Below, one piece after another: positions 1 to 7,371 of a DNA stretch of 64,000 nt. The stretch comes from Hymenobacter terrestris (GTDB taxonomy: Bacteria; Bacteroidota; Bacteroidia; Cytophagales; Hymenobacteraceae), in assembly GCF_013377905.1 (NCBI RefSeq), contig NZ_JABKAV010000010.1:36631-100630 (forward strand), written 5' to 3'. A model generated the notes under the pieces. It was not told the DNA's origin, made no database searches, and saw only the letters and a program-made list of their open reading frames with translations. Every line of letters starts with the position of its first letter. Position 1 is the stretch's first letter. A program made the position numbers and the translations under genes.

Positions 1-253
1 GCGCGTAGGGTTGGCCGAGAAAGGGCACGGCATCCCCTGTTTCATAGTGCAAGGTTGGGGCCGGCTCGCGGGCGGCAAACCGCTGTTGGTGCTGCTCAAT
101 CCAGGCCCGGCGGGCCTGCACGAATGCCTCGATGGCCGCCGTAGGCGTGTGCAGCGGCACCGCCACCCGGATGCGGCCGCCGGCATACACCGTCAGTCGC
201 AGGCTGCGCATGCGCTGGCGCACGAGGTCAATCTGGAGTCCGGCAATTTCCAT
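1..253 (-). CDS. YgjP/DUF45-type metal-dependent hydrolase, N-terminal part
   Basis: The gene starts at an ATG (251-253) and runs off the left edge, so only about 84 residues are seen. They match the N-terminus of the YgjP/DUF45 family of SprT-like zinc metallohydrolases: a beta-rich start with RMRSLRLTVYAGGRIRVAVP, then a helix with FVQARRAWIEQHQQRF, then a G-x-x-V-P-F-L-G-Q-P-Y segment. The HExxH metal site of this family lies further downstream, outside the window, so activity cannot be judged. The substrate of the family is poorly defined. Confidence 0.75.
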   Translation of the reverse strand, partial: MEIAGLQIDLVRQRMRSLRLTVYAGGRIRVAVPLHTPTAAIEAFVQARRAWIEQHQQRFAAREPAPTLHYETGDAVPFLGQPYA

Positions 254-263
254 GTTTGAAAGT

Positions 264-381
264 TTCAGGCCGCAAGCTACAAGCTGCAAGTCTTTCTGTT
301 ACGCCTATCTTTCTGAGGCGCTAGTTTCTCGGACTACCTGATGGAGGCTTGTTGCCCGAAGCTTGTAGCTTGCGGCCTGAA
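264..381. repeat. Inverted repeat, heptamer-type family E (intergenic copy)
   Basis: Perfect 22-base arms at 264-285 and 360-381 flank about 74 bases. The arms consist of degenerate 7-base units related to gcaagct/acaagct. The same style of element occurs inside the sulfatase-like gene at 60213-60320. Located between two divergent starts, so it is not a terminator for either neighbour. Confidence 0.8.
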
Positions 382-395
382 GCTTGCAGCTCACT

Positions 396-1412
396 ATGGA
401 ATCAGCCGTTCGTTTTGTTATCTGCGGAGTGGGCCACATCGGCCGCCGCCACGCCGCGCTGGTGGCCGCCCACCCCGAGGCCCAGTTGGTGGCGCTAGTC
501 GATAGCCGGCCCGAGCTGGTTCCGGCGCTGGCCGACGATTTTCCCGGCGTCCCGTTCTTCGCCTCCCTCGACGACTACCTCAGCCACGGTCCCGCCGCAG
601 ACGTGCTGACGGTAGCCACGCCCAACGGCTTGCACGCGCAACAGGCCATTCAGGGCCTGCGGGCGGGGTTGCACGTGGTGGTCGAGAAACCGCTGGCCCT
701 GCACAAATCCGACGCCGAGGACATCGTACATACGGCCCTGCAAACCGGCCGTTTTGTGTTCGGAGTGATGCAGAACCGGTACTCGCCGCCCGCCGCCTGG
801 CTTAAGCAGATAGTGCAGGAAGGCCGGTTGGGAAAGGTGTTTCTGGTGCAGCTCAACTGCTTCTGGAACCGCGACGAGCGGTACTACACGCCCGGCAGCT
901 GGCACGGCACCCGCGTCGCCGACGGTGGCACGCTCTTCACGCAATTCAGCCACTTCGTCGATTTGCTTTACTGGGTGTTCGGCGACATCACCAACATCTC
1001 GGCCCGCTTCCGCGACTTCACCCACGAGCACCTCACCGAGTTCGAGGACTCGGGCCTGGTGACGTTTGACCTCGTGCGCGGCGGCAGCGGCACGCTGCAG
1101 TACAGCACCGCCGTCTGGGACCGGAACCTGGAAAGCTCGCTGACGGTGGTGGCCGAGCGTGGCAGCCTGCGCCTGGGCGGCCAGTACATGGACAAAGTAG
1201 AGTACTGTCACCTGCAGGATTACACGCTGCCCGCGCTGCCGCCCACCAACCCCGCCAACCAATACGGCCCCTACCAGGGCTCGGCCGCCAACCACGTCCA
1301 CGTTATCGACAACGTAGTAGAAACCCTCCGGCAACGCGGCGTAGCAACAACCAACGCGCTGGAAGGCCTGAAAGTAGTAGAAATGATTGAGCGGATTTAT
1401 GCGCTACGGTGA
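396..1412 (+). CDS. Gfo/Idh/MocA family oxidoreductase (WlbA/WbpB-like)
   Basis: Predicted NAD(P)-dependent sugar dehydrogenase of 338 residues. The N-terminal Rossmann domain begins with VRFVICGVGHIGRRH (G-x-G-x-x-G). The EKPLA motif, whose Lys is part of the usual active site, follows near residue 94. The C-terminal alpha/beta domain has CFWNRDERYY, SWHGTRVADGG and HFVDLLYWVFG, typical of the WlbA/WbpB group that oxidises UDP-N-acetylglucosamine-derived uronates at C3. The ATG at 396 is chosen over an in-frame TTG at 384 because it directly precedes the Rossmann strand. No other nucleotide-sugar genes are nearby, so the exact substrate is unknown. Confidence 0.8.
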   Translation: MESAVRFVICGVGHIGRRHAALVAAHPEAQLVALVDSRPELVPALADDFPGVPFFASLDDYLSHGPAADVLTVATPNGLHAQQAIQGLRAGLHVVVEKPLALHKSDAEDIVHTALQTGRFVFGVMQNRYSPPAAWLKQIVQEGRLGKVFLVQLNCFWNRDERYYTPGSWHGTRVADGGTLFTQFSHFVDLLYWVFGDITNISARFRDFTHEHLTEFEDSGLVTFDLVRGGSGTLQYSTAVWDRNLESSLTVVAERGSLRLGGQYMDKVEYCHLQDYTLPALPPTNPANQYGPYQGSAANHVHVIDNVVETLRQRGVATTNALEGLKVVEMIERIYALR

Positions 1413-1450
1413 GCGGCCCTTGTGCTAGCTGAAATGTATATTCACCTCTG

Positions 1451-2218
1451 ATGCTAACCCCCGACCCTTACGACCAGCAAGCCCTTACTGACCTGCGCTC
1501 TTGGCAGCAGCGGATGCAGCGCAAGCCCAGCCTGCTGAACCGCTTTACGCGCCAGCTGCAGTCCCGGCTCAATGCCCTGCTGCCCGAAAAGCTACACCGC
1601 GCCCTCACGGCTACCATCCAGAAAATGGTGGAGGGCGTGCTGTTCGGCTCGCAGCATACCACCCGCCAGCCGGTGCAGCAGGGTACGCTGGCCGAGCGCG
1701 AGGAGCAAGTGCGGGCCCGCATCCGCAACTACCGCAACGCGGCGGCCGTGGAGGGCGGCGCTACCGGGGCCGCCGGCTTCCTGCTGGGCCTCGCCGATTT
1801 CCCGTTGCTGCTCGGCATCAAGCTCAAGCTGCTCTTCGATATTGCCGCCCTCTACGGCCACGATGTGCGCCAGCTTTCCGAGCGGCTCTACCTACTGCAT
1901 ATCTTTCAACTGGCCTTCAGCAGCCAGCACACCCGCCGCGAAACCTACCACCAACTGGCCGACTGGCCCGCCACCGGGGCCACTGCCACTGCCGAAACCT
2001 TCGATTGGCGCCAGTTTCAGCAGGAGTACCGCGACTATATCGACCTGGCCAAAATGGCCCAACTGCTGCCCGTGGTGGGGGCGGCTGTGGGGGCGGTGGC
2101 CAACTATCGTTTGCTGGCCCAACTCGGCGAAACAGCCATTATGGCCTATCGTATGCGCTTGTTCGCTCAAGCACCCGAGTCGCAGCCGACTATCCCGCCG
2201 GCCGCGTTGCCCGAATAG
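1451..2218 (+). CDS. EcsC family protein
   Basis: 255 residues, matching the EcsC family (named after a protein of the Bacillus ecsABC locus; biochemical role unknown). After a charged N-terminal helix comes the family signature with EGGATGAAGFLLGLADFPLL around residue 100, a glycine-rich hydrophobic hairpin that may dip into the membrane. A second hydrophobic stretch, LLPVVGAAVGAVANYRLL, lies near residue 205. Starts 38 bases after the dehydrogenase and ends just before a terminator hairpin at 2251-2279, so the two genes may share a transcript. Confidence 0.7.
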   Translation: MLTPDPYDQQALTDLRSWQQRMQRKPSLLNRFTRQLQSRLNALLPEKLHRALTATIQKMVEGVLFGSQHTTRQPVQQGTLAEREEQVRARIRNYRNAAAVEGGATGAAGFLLGLADFPLLLGIKLKLLFDIAALYGHDVRQLSERLYLLHIFQLAFSSQHTRRETYHQLADWPATGATATAETFDWRQFQQEYRDYIDLAKMAQLLPVVGAAVGAVANYRLLAQLGETAIMAYRMRLFAQAPESQPTIPPAALPE

Positions 2219-2250
2219 TCCCGGTCTGCTGAGGAATAATATCAAAAATG

Positions 2251-2279
2251 CCCCGACGGTTGCCATCGGGGTATTTTTT
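2251..2279 (+). terminator. Rho-independent terminator after the EcsC gene
   Basis: Stem ccccgacgg / ccatcgggg (one mismatch) with a 3-base loop, followed by a run of six T. Separates the EcsC gene from the riboswitch-controlled operon. Confidence 0.8.
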
Positions 2280-2390
2280 GTGTGTATTGAATAGAAGGAA
2301 GAACGAGTTAAAATGCGCTTTCTGCCGCCGTTTACGGCACAGGCCGCGCGGTAAATGGGTGCTGAGAAGGTAGCGCAGACGGGCGGGTAG

Positions 2391-2421
2391 TTGCCGGGGC
2401 AGCAATCTGGTTCTACCTTTG
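2391..2421 (+). promoter_or_regulatory. Bacteroidota-type promoter of the S-box leader
   Basis: TTG at 2391-2393, 20-base spacer, then TACCTTTG at 2414-2421, a full match to the TAnnTTTG -7 element. Transcription would begin near 2427, about 20 bases before the riboswitch. The same TTG-N20-TAnnTTTG layout precedes the tRNA-Lys gene. Confidence 0.65.
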
Positions 2422-2449
2422 AGGCATCAATTCTTTCTTCCCCGAAGGA

Positions 2450-2548
2450 TTGTTTTTATAAAGAGGCGCTGAGAGACAGGCTCGATGAAGCGTCGGCAAC
2501 CATCCGCAACCGCGGGCACGGTGCCAAGTCCTGACCATATAAAAACAA
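2450..2548 (+). promoter_or_regulatory. S-box (SAM-I) riboswitch
   Basis: The conserved SAM-I core is readable: agaggcgctgagagac, ggctcgatgaagc, cggcaacc, then ggtgccaagtcctg. The P1 helix is perfect: 11 bases at 2450-2460 pair with 2538-2548. SAM-I elements bind S-adenosylmethionine and reduce expression of sulfur or methionine genes when SAM is plentiful. No terminator directly adjoins P1. An upstream ORF starts seven bases after it, so the switch may act on translation of that ORF or through more distal hairpins. The downstream genes are an ATP-grasp ligase, a flavin monooxygenase and a permease rather than classical met genes. Confidence 0.88.
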
Positions 2549-2554
2549 GTTACC

Positions 2555-2668
2555 GTGGACGCCTCCAACAACGCCCTGCTTTCTTCCGCCGCCCTTATTG
2601 CTACGCCCGCCGTGTTCCGGCACCGGGCTGGTATGTGCTGCTGTTGGGGCTGTTGTTGCCGGGCCTAA
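2555..2668 (+). CDS. Cysteine-rich upstream ORF (putative leader peptide)
   Basis: A 37-codon ORF with GTG start begins seven bases after riboswitch P1. It ends with RHRAGMCCCWGCCCRA and a TAA stop, so six of its last ten residues are cysteine. That density resembles leader peptides whose translation senses charged tRNA-Cys. A short internal ORF could also start at the ATG just before the Cys run. A 6-bp hairpin (2678-2695) follows the stop by nine bases. I do not recognise a named family. Regulatory use is inferred from position after an S-box and from the Cys run. Confidence 0.6.
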   Translation: MDASNNALLSSAALIATPAVFRHRAGMCCCWGCCCRA

Positions 2669-2677
2669 TTACCGGTC

Positions 2678-2809
2678 GCGGGCCACTGTGCCCGCCTAGC
2701 CGCTGAGTAAGCGCGAGCCCAAGGCCCGCCGCTCCGCTGGCGTCCCCTCTTCCCTTTTTGCTGGATTATCCGCTTGGCCTGCGCAGGTCTGGTCGGGCCG
2801 TTGGGCTCG
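2678..2809 (+). promoter_or_regulatory. Structured leader RNA between uORF and ATP-grasp gene
   Basis: Two helices can be drawn. A small hairpin has gcgggc at 2678-2683 and gcccgc at 2690-2695. A long-range helix pairs 2714-2728 with 2794-2809: 15 pairs and one bulged G. A T-rich stretch lies inside the long-range loop near 2755, and more T runs lie at 2909-2927 just before the ATP-grasp start. Such structure fits attenuation coupled to the uORF but could also only be a GC-rich leader. Confidence 0.45.
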
Positions 2810-2933
2810 TCTGGGTTTGGGGCGTTTGCGCCATAATATGGGCTGGGGAGCGTCCGGCTGCGGGCCGGCAGGGGTGGCGTTGGCTGTGCTCAGGGGTTTT
2901 CTGCCTGCTTTTTCACCCTTTTTTTTCCTGGAT

Positions 2934-3932
2934 ATGACTGCTGCCACCAAGCCTATTGGCATCTACTTCGAGCACCCCGAATGGTTTAAGCCACTGTTTG
3001 CCGAACTCGATCGGCGCGGGCTGGCCTACGAGAAAATCGACGCCGCCCACCACCTTTTCAACCCCGCCGAGCAGCAAAGCCCCTACAGCTTGGTGGTGAA
3101 CCGCATGAGCTCCTCGGCCTACCTGCGAGGCCACGGCCAGGGCATTTTCCACACGGCCGGCTACGCCACGCACCTCGAGCGCATCGGCACGCGCATCATC
3201 AACGGCTCGGCGGCTACGGCCATCGAAACCAACAAGGCCCGGCAGCTTTCCCTGTTCGAGACGCTGGGGCTGGGCTACCCCGCTGCGCGGGTGATAAACC
3301 ACGCCAGCCGGGCAGTAGAGGCCGCCCGCGAGCTGCGCTTCCCAGTGGTAGTTAAGGTGAACATCGGGGGCAGCGGGGCCGGCATCATCCGCTTCGATAC
3401 GCTGGCGGGTCTGCAAGCCGCAGTGGAGGCCAATCAGCTGGATCTGGGCCTCGACCAAACGGCGCTGGTGCAGGAGTACGTGACGCCCCGCGGGGGCCAC
3501 ATTCACCGGGTCGAGACGCTCAACGGCAAGTTTCTCTACGCCATGAAGGTGTACACGACCGGCGAAAGCTTCAACCTGTGCCCGGCCGAAATCTGCCAGA
3601 TTCCGGAGGAGCAGTCGGCCGAGTTTTGCCTGACCGAAGCGCCTAAAAAGGGTATTCAGGTAGAAGCCTTTACGCCCCCGGCCGAGGTAATCGAAGCCGT
3701 GGAGCGCATCGTGGCCGCCGCCAGCATTGATGTGGGCGGCGTGGAGTACCTGATTGATGAACGCACCGGCCAGGTGCTGTACTACGACATCAACGCGCTG
3801 TCCAATTTCGTGGCCGACGCCGTGAACGTGGTCGGCTTCGACCCCTACGCCCGCTTCGTGGACTACCTCGAAAGCCAGCTCCCGGCCGAAGCAAATACGC
3901 TGAAGGCCCCGTTGGCCGCATTAGCAGTCTGA
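2934..3932 (+). CDS. ATP-grasp (RimK-like) ligase under S-box control
   Basis: 332 residues with an ATP-grasp fold. Candidate ATP-binding lysines are at about 101 (ETNKARQ) and 141 (FPVVVKVNIGGSGAG), the hinge E181 is in QEYV, and Mg2+ ligands are E271 (GGVEYLID) and D285/N287 (YYDINALSNF). The fold joins a carboxylate to an amine or thiol with ATP hydrolysis; the substrate is not evident. The ATG at 2934 is preferred over a 39-residue in-frame extension from 2817 that is low-complexity and would overlap the structured leader. The monooxygenase follows after 55 bases, which suggests co-transcription. Position behind an S-box and a Cys-rich uORF suggests a substrate in sulfur or amino-acid metabolism (inference). 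Confidence 0.75.
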   Translation: MTAATKPIGIYFEHPEWFKPLFAELDRRGLAYEKIDAAHHLFNPAEQQSPYSLVVNRMSSSAYLRGHGQGIFHTAGYATHLERIGTRIINGSAATAIETNKARQLSLFETLGLGYPAARVINHASRAVEAARELRFPVVVKVNIGGSGAGIIRFDTLAGLQAAVEANQLDLGLDQTALVQEYVTPRGGHIHRVETLNGKFLYAMKVYTTGESFNLCPAEICQIPEEQSAEFCLTEAPKKGIQVEAFTPPAEVIEAVERIVAAASIDVGGVEYLIDERTGQVLYYDINALSNFVADAVNVVGFDPYARFVDYLESQLPAEANTLKAPLAALAV

Positions 3933-3987
3933 TTGCCTGTTTTCCTGAAAACCCGAAGCCCCAAGGCTTCTTAACCACTCTGCAACT

Positions 3988-5007
3988 ATGAAATTTGGCT
4001 ATTGGATGCCCGTTTTCGGGGGCTGGCTGCGCAACGTCGTCGACGAGCAGATGCCCACCGACTGGACTTACGTGAAGGAGCTGGCTCGCCGCAGCGAAAC
4101 GCTGGGCTACGACCTGACCCTTATTGCCGAGCTCTACCTCAACGACATTAAGGGGCCCGAGGCGCCCGCGCTGGAGGCCTGGAGCACGGCCGCCGCGCTG
4201 GCCGCCGTAACCGAGCAGCTGGAAATTATGGTGGCCGTGCGGCCCACGTTTCATCAGCCGGCGCTGCTGGCCAAGCAGGCCGCCAACATCGACCTAATTG
4301 CCCCCGGCCGCCTTTCGCTCAACGTGGTGAGCTCGTGGTGGCGCGATGAGGCCACCAAGTACGGCCTGCACTTTGAGCAGCACGACGACCGTTACGCCCG
4401 CACCCGCGAGTGGCTCGACGTGGTGAAAAACGTGTGGGAGCACGACCACTTCAGCTACGACGGCAAGTATTACCAGCTCACCGACAACGTGCTGCAACCC
4501 AAGCCCGCCAAGGCCCCGTTCCTGTACGCCGGCGGCGAATCGGAGGCGGCCAAAGACTTGATTACGACCCAGTGCGACGGCTACGTGATGCACGGCGACT
4601 CGCCTGCCCATATTGGGGCCCGCATTGCCGACATGCGCCGCCGCCGCGAGCAGAAAGGGCTGCCACCGATGAAATTCGGGGTGGCTGGCTACACCATTGT
4701 GCGCGAAACCGAGCAGGCCGTCAGCCGGGAACTGGCCCGCATTACCGACGTAAAAGCCACGGCTGCTGGCTTCGGCAACTACCAGCAGTGGCTGGCCGGT
4801 ACCCAGCTCGAGCAGCAGGTGTCGCTGCAGGATTACTCGGTTTCCAACCGGGGCCTGCGCACCGGCCTCACCGGCACGCCCGCCCAGCTCCAGGACCGGA
4901 TCGGCGAGTTCGAGCGGGTTGGGGTCGATTTCTTTCTGTTGCAGGCCAGCCCGCAGCTCGAAGAAATGGAGCGCTTCTCGGAGTCGGTTATTCGGGTGCT
5001 GGCTTGA
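3988..5007 (+). CDS. LLM-class FMNH2-dependent monooxygenase (SsuD/SfnG-like)
   Basis: 339-residue bacterial-luciferase-like TIM barrel. It starts KFGYWMPVFGGW and carries AAKQAANIDLIAPGRLSLNVV-type features of the SsuD/SfnG branch: AANIDLIAPGRLSLNVVSSW followed by a W-R-D-E segment, HDDRYARTREWLDVV, and YYQLTDNVLQPKP. Relatives use reduced FMN and O2 to cleave alkanesulfonates or dimethyl sulfone and release sulfite for assimilation. It lacks a partner flavin reductase here, so FMNH2 must come from elsewhere. It lies behind the ATP-grasp gene in the same S-box operon, which supports a sulfur-scavenging role; the natural substrate is not known. Confidence 0.8.
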   Translation: MKFGYWMPVFGGWLRNVVDEQMPTDWTYVKELARRSETLGYDLTLIAELYLNDIKGPEAPALEAWSTAAALAAVTEQLEIMVAVRPTFHQPALLAKQAANIDLIAPGRLSLNVVSSWWRDEATKYGLHFEQHDDRYARTREWLDVVKNVWEHDHFSYDGKYYQLTDNVLQPKPAKAPFLYAGGESEAAKDLITTQCDGYVMHGDSPAHIGARIADMRRRREQKGLPPMKFGVAGYTIVRETEQAVSRELARITDVKATAAGFGNYQQWLAGTQLEQQVSLQDYSVSNRGLRTGLTGTPAQLQDRIGEFERVGVDFFLLQASPQLEEMERFSESVIRVLA

Positions 5008-5065
5008 GTGCTGGTCTGATTTTATTACCCCAGTGGGCCGCTACCGGCCCGGTTCATTTTTACCC

Positions 5066-5096
5066 GGATGCGCGCTGCGGCAAGCGGCGCGCATCC
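5066..5096 (+). terminator. Strong hairpin between monooxygenase and permease
   Basis: 13-bp stem (5066-5078 with 5084-5096, one T-G pair) and a 5-base loop, followed by ttgcttgttg. It ends 11 bases before the permease ATG. The tail is only moderately T-rich. It may partially terminate the upstream transcript or hinder permease translation. Confidence 0.5.
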
Positions 5097-5107
5097 TTGC
5101 TTGTTGT

Positions 5108-6577
5108 ATGCTTAAAAAATCATTGGAACTGCTGCGGCAGGAAGCGGCCGAAACAGGCAGCAACACCCTCAAACGAAGCCTCAACGGCTTCAACCTCATT
5201 ACCATCGGTGTCGGCGTAATTATCGGGGCCGGGCTGTTTTCGCTAACCGGCATTGCTGCTGCCAACAACGCCGGCCCGGCCATCACGCTCTCGTTTATCG
5301 TGGCGGCCGTGGGATGCGCGTTTTCGGCCCTATGCTACGCCGAATTTGCCTCCATGGTGCCGGTGTCGGGCTCGGCCTACACCTACGCCTACGCCACTAT
5401 GGGCGAGCTGTTTGCCTGGATTATCGGCTGGGACCTAGTGCTCGAATACTCGGTGGGCGCGGCTACGGTGGCCATCAGCTGGTCGCAGTACCTGCTCAAT
5501 TTCCTGGCCAAATACGGTATCCACCTGCCCCCGCAACTGGTTATGTCGCCATTCGAAACGGCCACGCTGGCCGGCGGCGGGGGCGAGGTACACGGGCTGG
5601 TGAACGTGCCGGCCATGCTCATCGTGCTGGCCATTACGCTCATCATCATTCGGGGTACGGCCGGCTCGGCGTGGTTCAACGCCCTAGTCGTTACGCTGAA
5701 AGTGGCCGTGGTGCTGGTGTTCATCGGCCTGGGCTGGCAGTACATCGACCCCGCTAACTACCAGCCCTATATTCCGGCCAATACCGGCACGTTCGGCGAG
5801 TTTGGCTGGAGCGGAATATTACGCGGGGCAGGCGTCATTTTCTTCGTGTTCATCGGCTTCGATATCGTGGCCACTATGGCGCAGGAAACCAAGAACCCGC
5901 AGCGCAACCTGCCCATTGGCATCCTCGGCTCGCTGGCGGTCTGCACCGTGCTGTTCGTGCTTTTCGGCTACGTGATGACGGGTTTGGCCAACTACACCGA
6001 GTTCAAGAACAGCGCCGCGCCGGTGGCCATTGCTATCGAAAAAACACCCTATGCCTGGCTGTCGGGCGCGGTTATTCTGGCCATCATCATTGGCTACACC
6101 TCCGTCATTCTGGTGGATTTGCTGGGCCAGAGCCGGGTGTTCTTCAGTATGGCCAAGGATGGGCTGCTGCCCCCGGTGTTTGCCCGCATCAACGAGCGGT
6201 TTCGCACGCCGCTGCAATCCAACCTGCTGCTGGGCCTGTTCATTGCCCTGTTCGCGGGCTTTGTGCCCATCTCGGTAGTGGGCGAAATGACGAGCATCGG
6301 CACACTGCTGGCCTTCGTGATGGTGTGCGCGGGCGTGCTCATAATGCGCAAGCGCGAGCCCGACGCACCCCGGCCTTTCCGCACGCCCTGGGTGCCGCTG
6401 GTACCCATTCTGGGCATTCTCACCTGCGTAGTGATGATGGTGTCGATGCCCTGGGAAACTTGGCTGCGCCTAGCCGTTTGGCTGGCCATTGGGCTGGTCA
6501 TTTACTACGGCTACGGCCGTAAGCACAGCAAGCTGGGCCAGCAGGCCCGGGCCGCTGCCGCACGGCCGGTGCTATGA
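5108..6577 (+). CDS. APC-superfamily amino-acid permease (CAT-like)
   Basis: 489-residue inner-membrane transporter of the amino acid-polyamine-organocation superfamily. After a cytoplasmic start (LLRQEAAETGSNTLKRSLNG), TM1 contains the substrate-binding GVGVIIGAGLFSLTG loop. About 12 membrane segments follow, with FVFIGFDIVATMAQETKNPQ in the TM6 region, typical of cationic amino-acid transporter/YfnA-type members. The ATG at 5108 is chosen because the in-frame extension from 4919 lies inside the monooxygenase gene and a hairpin. It may be part of the S-box operon, though the hairpin at 5066-5096 intervenes. Substrate unknown. Confidence 0.8.
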   Translation: MLKKSLELLRQEAAETGSNTLKRSLNGFNLITIGVGVIIGAGLFSLTGIAAANNAGPAITLSFIVAAVGCAFSALCYAEFASMVPVSGSAYTYAYATMGELFAWIIGWDLVLEYSVGAATVAISWSQYLLNFLAKYGIHLPPQLVMSPFETATLAGGGGEVHGLVNVPAMLIVLAITLIIIRGTAGSAWFNALVVTLKVAVVLVFIGLGWQYIDPANYQPYIPANTGTFGEFGWSGILRGAGVIFFVFIGFDIVATMAQETKNPQRNLPIGILGSLAVCTVLFVLFGYVMTGLANYTEFKNSAAPVAIAIEKTPYAWLSGAVILAIIIGYTSVILVDLLGQSRVFFSMAKDGLLPPVFARINERFRTPLQSNLLLGLFIALFAGFVPISVVGEMTSIGTLLAFVMVCAGVLIMRKREPDAPRPFRTPWVPLVPILGILTCVVMMVSMPWETWLRLAVWLAIGLVIYYGYGRKHSKLGQQARAAAARPVL

Positions 6578-6628
6578 CCCCAACGTCGGCTGGCACCACC
6601 AGCGCAGGCCGGAGGGAGCATTAGAATT

Positions 6629-6682
6629 CACATAAGCGACAGGGCCCCGACGATTAATCGTCGGGGCCCTGTCGCTTATGTG
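6629..6682. terminator. Bidirectional terminator, perfect 27-bp palindrome
   Basis: 54 bases form an uninterrupted palindrome centred on cgatt/aatcg. It lies between the convergent permease and Spy-like genes, so it probably ends both transcripts. There is no long T run. Confidence 0.7.
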
Positions 6683-6701
6683 GTTGCTAAAATGGTCTTG
6701 T

Positions 6702-7127
6702 TTAGCCCTTGTTCTGACGCTTCGCTTGGTGCTTGGCCTTTTTGTCGGCCTGCATCTGTGCGTATTTGGTGTACTGGTCGGCGCTCAGGATCTGCTTAAG
6801 CTGGGCGTCGTATTGGGCCCGCTGACCTTTCATGGCCTGATGGCGCGCCTTTCTATCGGCTTTGGCTACCGTGCCGGCCTGGCCTTTGTTGGCCTGCTGC
6901 TGCTGAATACGGGCCAGTTGCAACTGGCGCACCTGCTGGCTCTGGGCGGCCGAGAGGTTGAGGCTTTTAGTGAGCTTCTGCGCGGCGCGGTCGGCACGCT
7001 GCTCAGGAGTCAGGTCTTGCTTCTGGCTCTTCTGGTACTGGCCACGGACGGTTTTTACCGGAGTGATCTGGGCCGAAGCGGCCGCTGAAATCGAGAAGGC
7101 GGCAAGAAGGATGAGGAGCTTTTTCAT
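6702..7127 (-). CDS. Small secreted Spy/CpxP-like or DUF4890-like protein
   Basis: 141 residues. A signal peptide (KKLLILLAAFSISAAASAQ) is followed by a Gln/Lys/Ala-rich, probably all-helical mature chain with LTPEQRADRAAQKLTKSLNL and LKQILSADQYTKYAQMQADK. The pattern of two LT/LS-x-x-Q repeats resembles periplasmic Spy/CpxP-type proteins and the small DUF4890 proteins of Bacteroidota. Role uncertain: envelope stress chaperone is possible. The AT-rich stretch upstream (7250-7350) likely holds its promoter. Confidence 0.6.
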   Translation of the reverse strand: MKKLLILLAAFSISAAASAQITPVKTVRGQYQKSQKQDLTPEQRADRAAQKLTKSLNLSAAQSQQVRQLQLARIQQQQANKGQAGTVAKADRKARHQAMKGQRAQYDAQLKQILSADQYTKYAQMQADKKAKHQAKRQNKG

Positions 7128-7371
7128 GGCGTATGTATGGGGAAAGTGCTGTTTGCAGAAATGGTGTCCGACAGCCAGCCAATCCGGCTGCGGGCTTCTG
7201 ATAGAGCAATTGCAACTCCGGTGCCAGTTTGTGCCGATGTTGCCCTAAATACACAGCTTTTAAAATTTAAATTTTCCCGTTAAACCTTTGGTTATATTTT
7301 CTATCGTTTATGCTAATTTATTGAATAACAGGTATTTATATTTTTACGGACAATATAATCTGCTCAGGGTG

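Noticed and set aside
495..1334. 279-codon minus-strand ORF
   Set aside because: Antisense to the Gfo/Idh/MocA gene, which has clear motifs.
2817..2933. 39-residue N-terminal extension of the ATP-grasp protein
   Set aside because: Low-complexity, overlaps leader RNA region and lacks family similarity; ATG 2934 fits the domain start.
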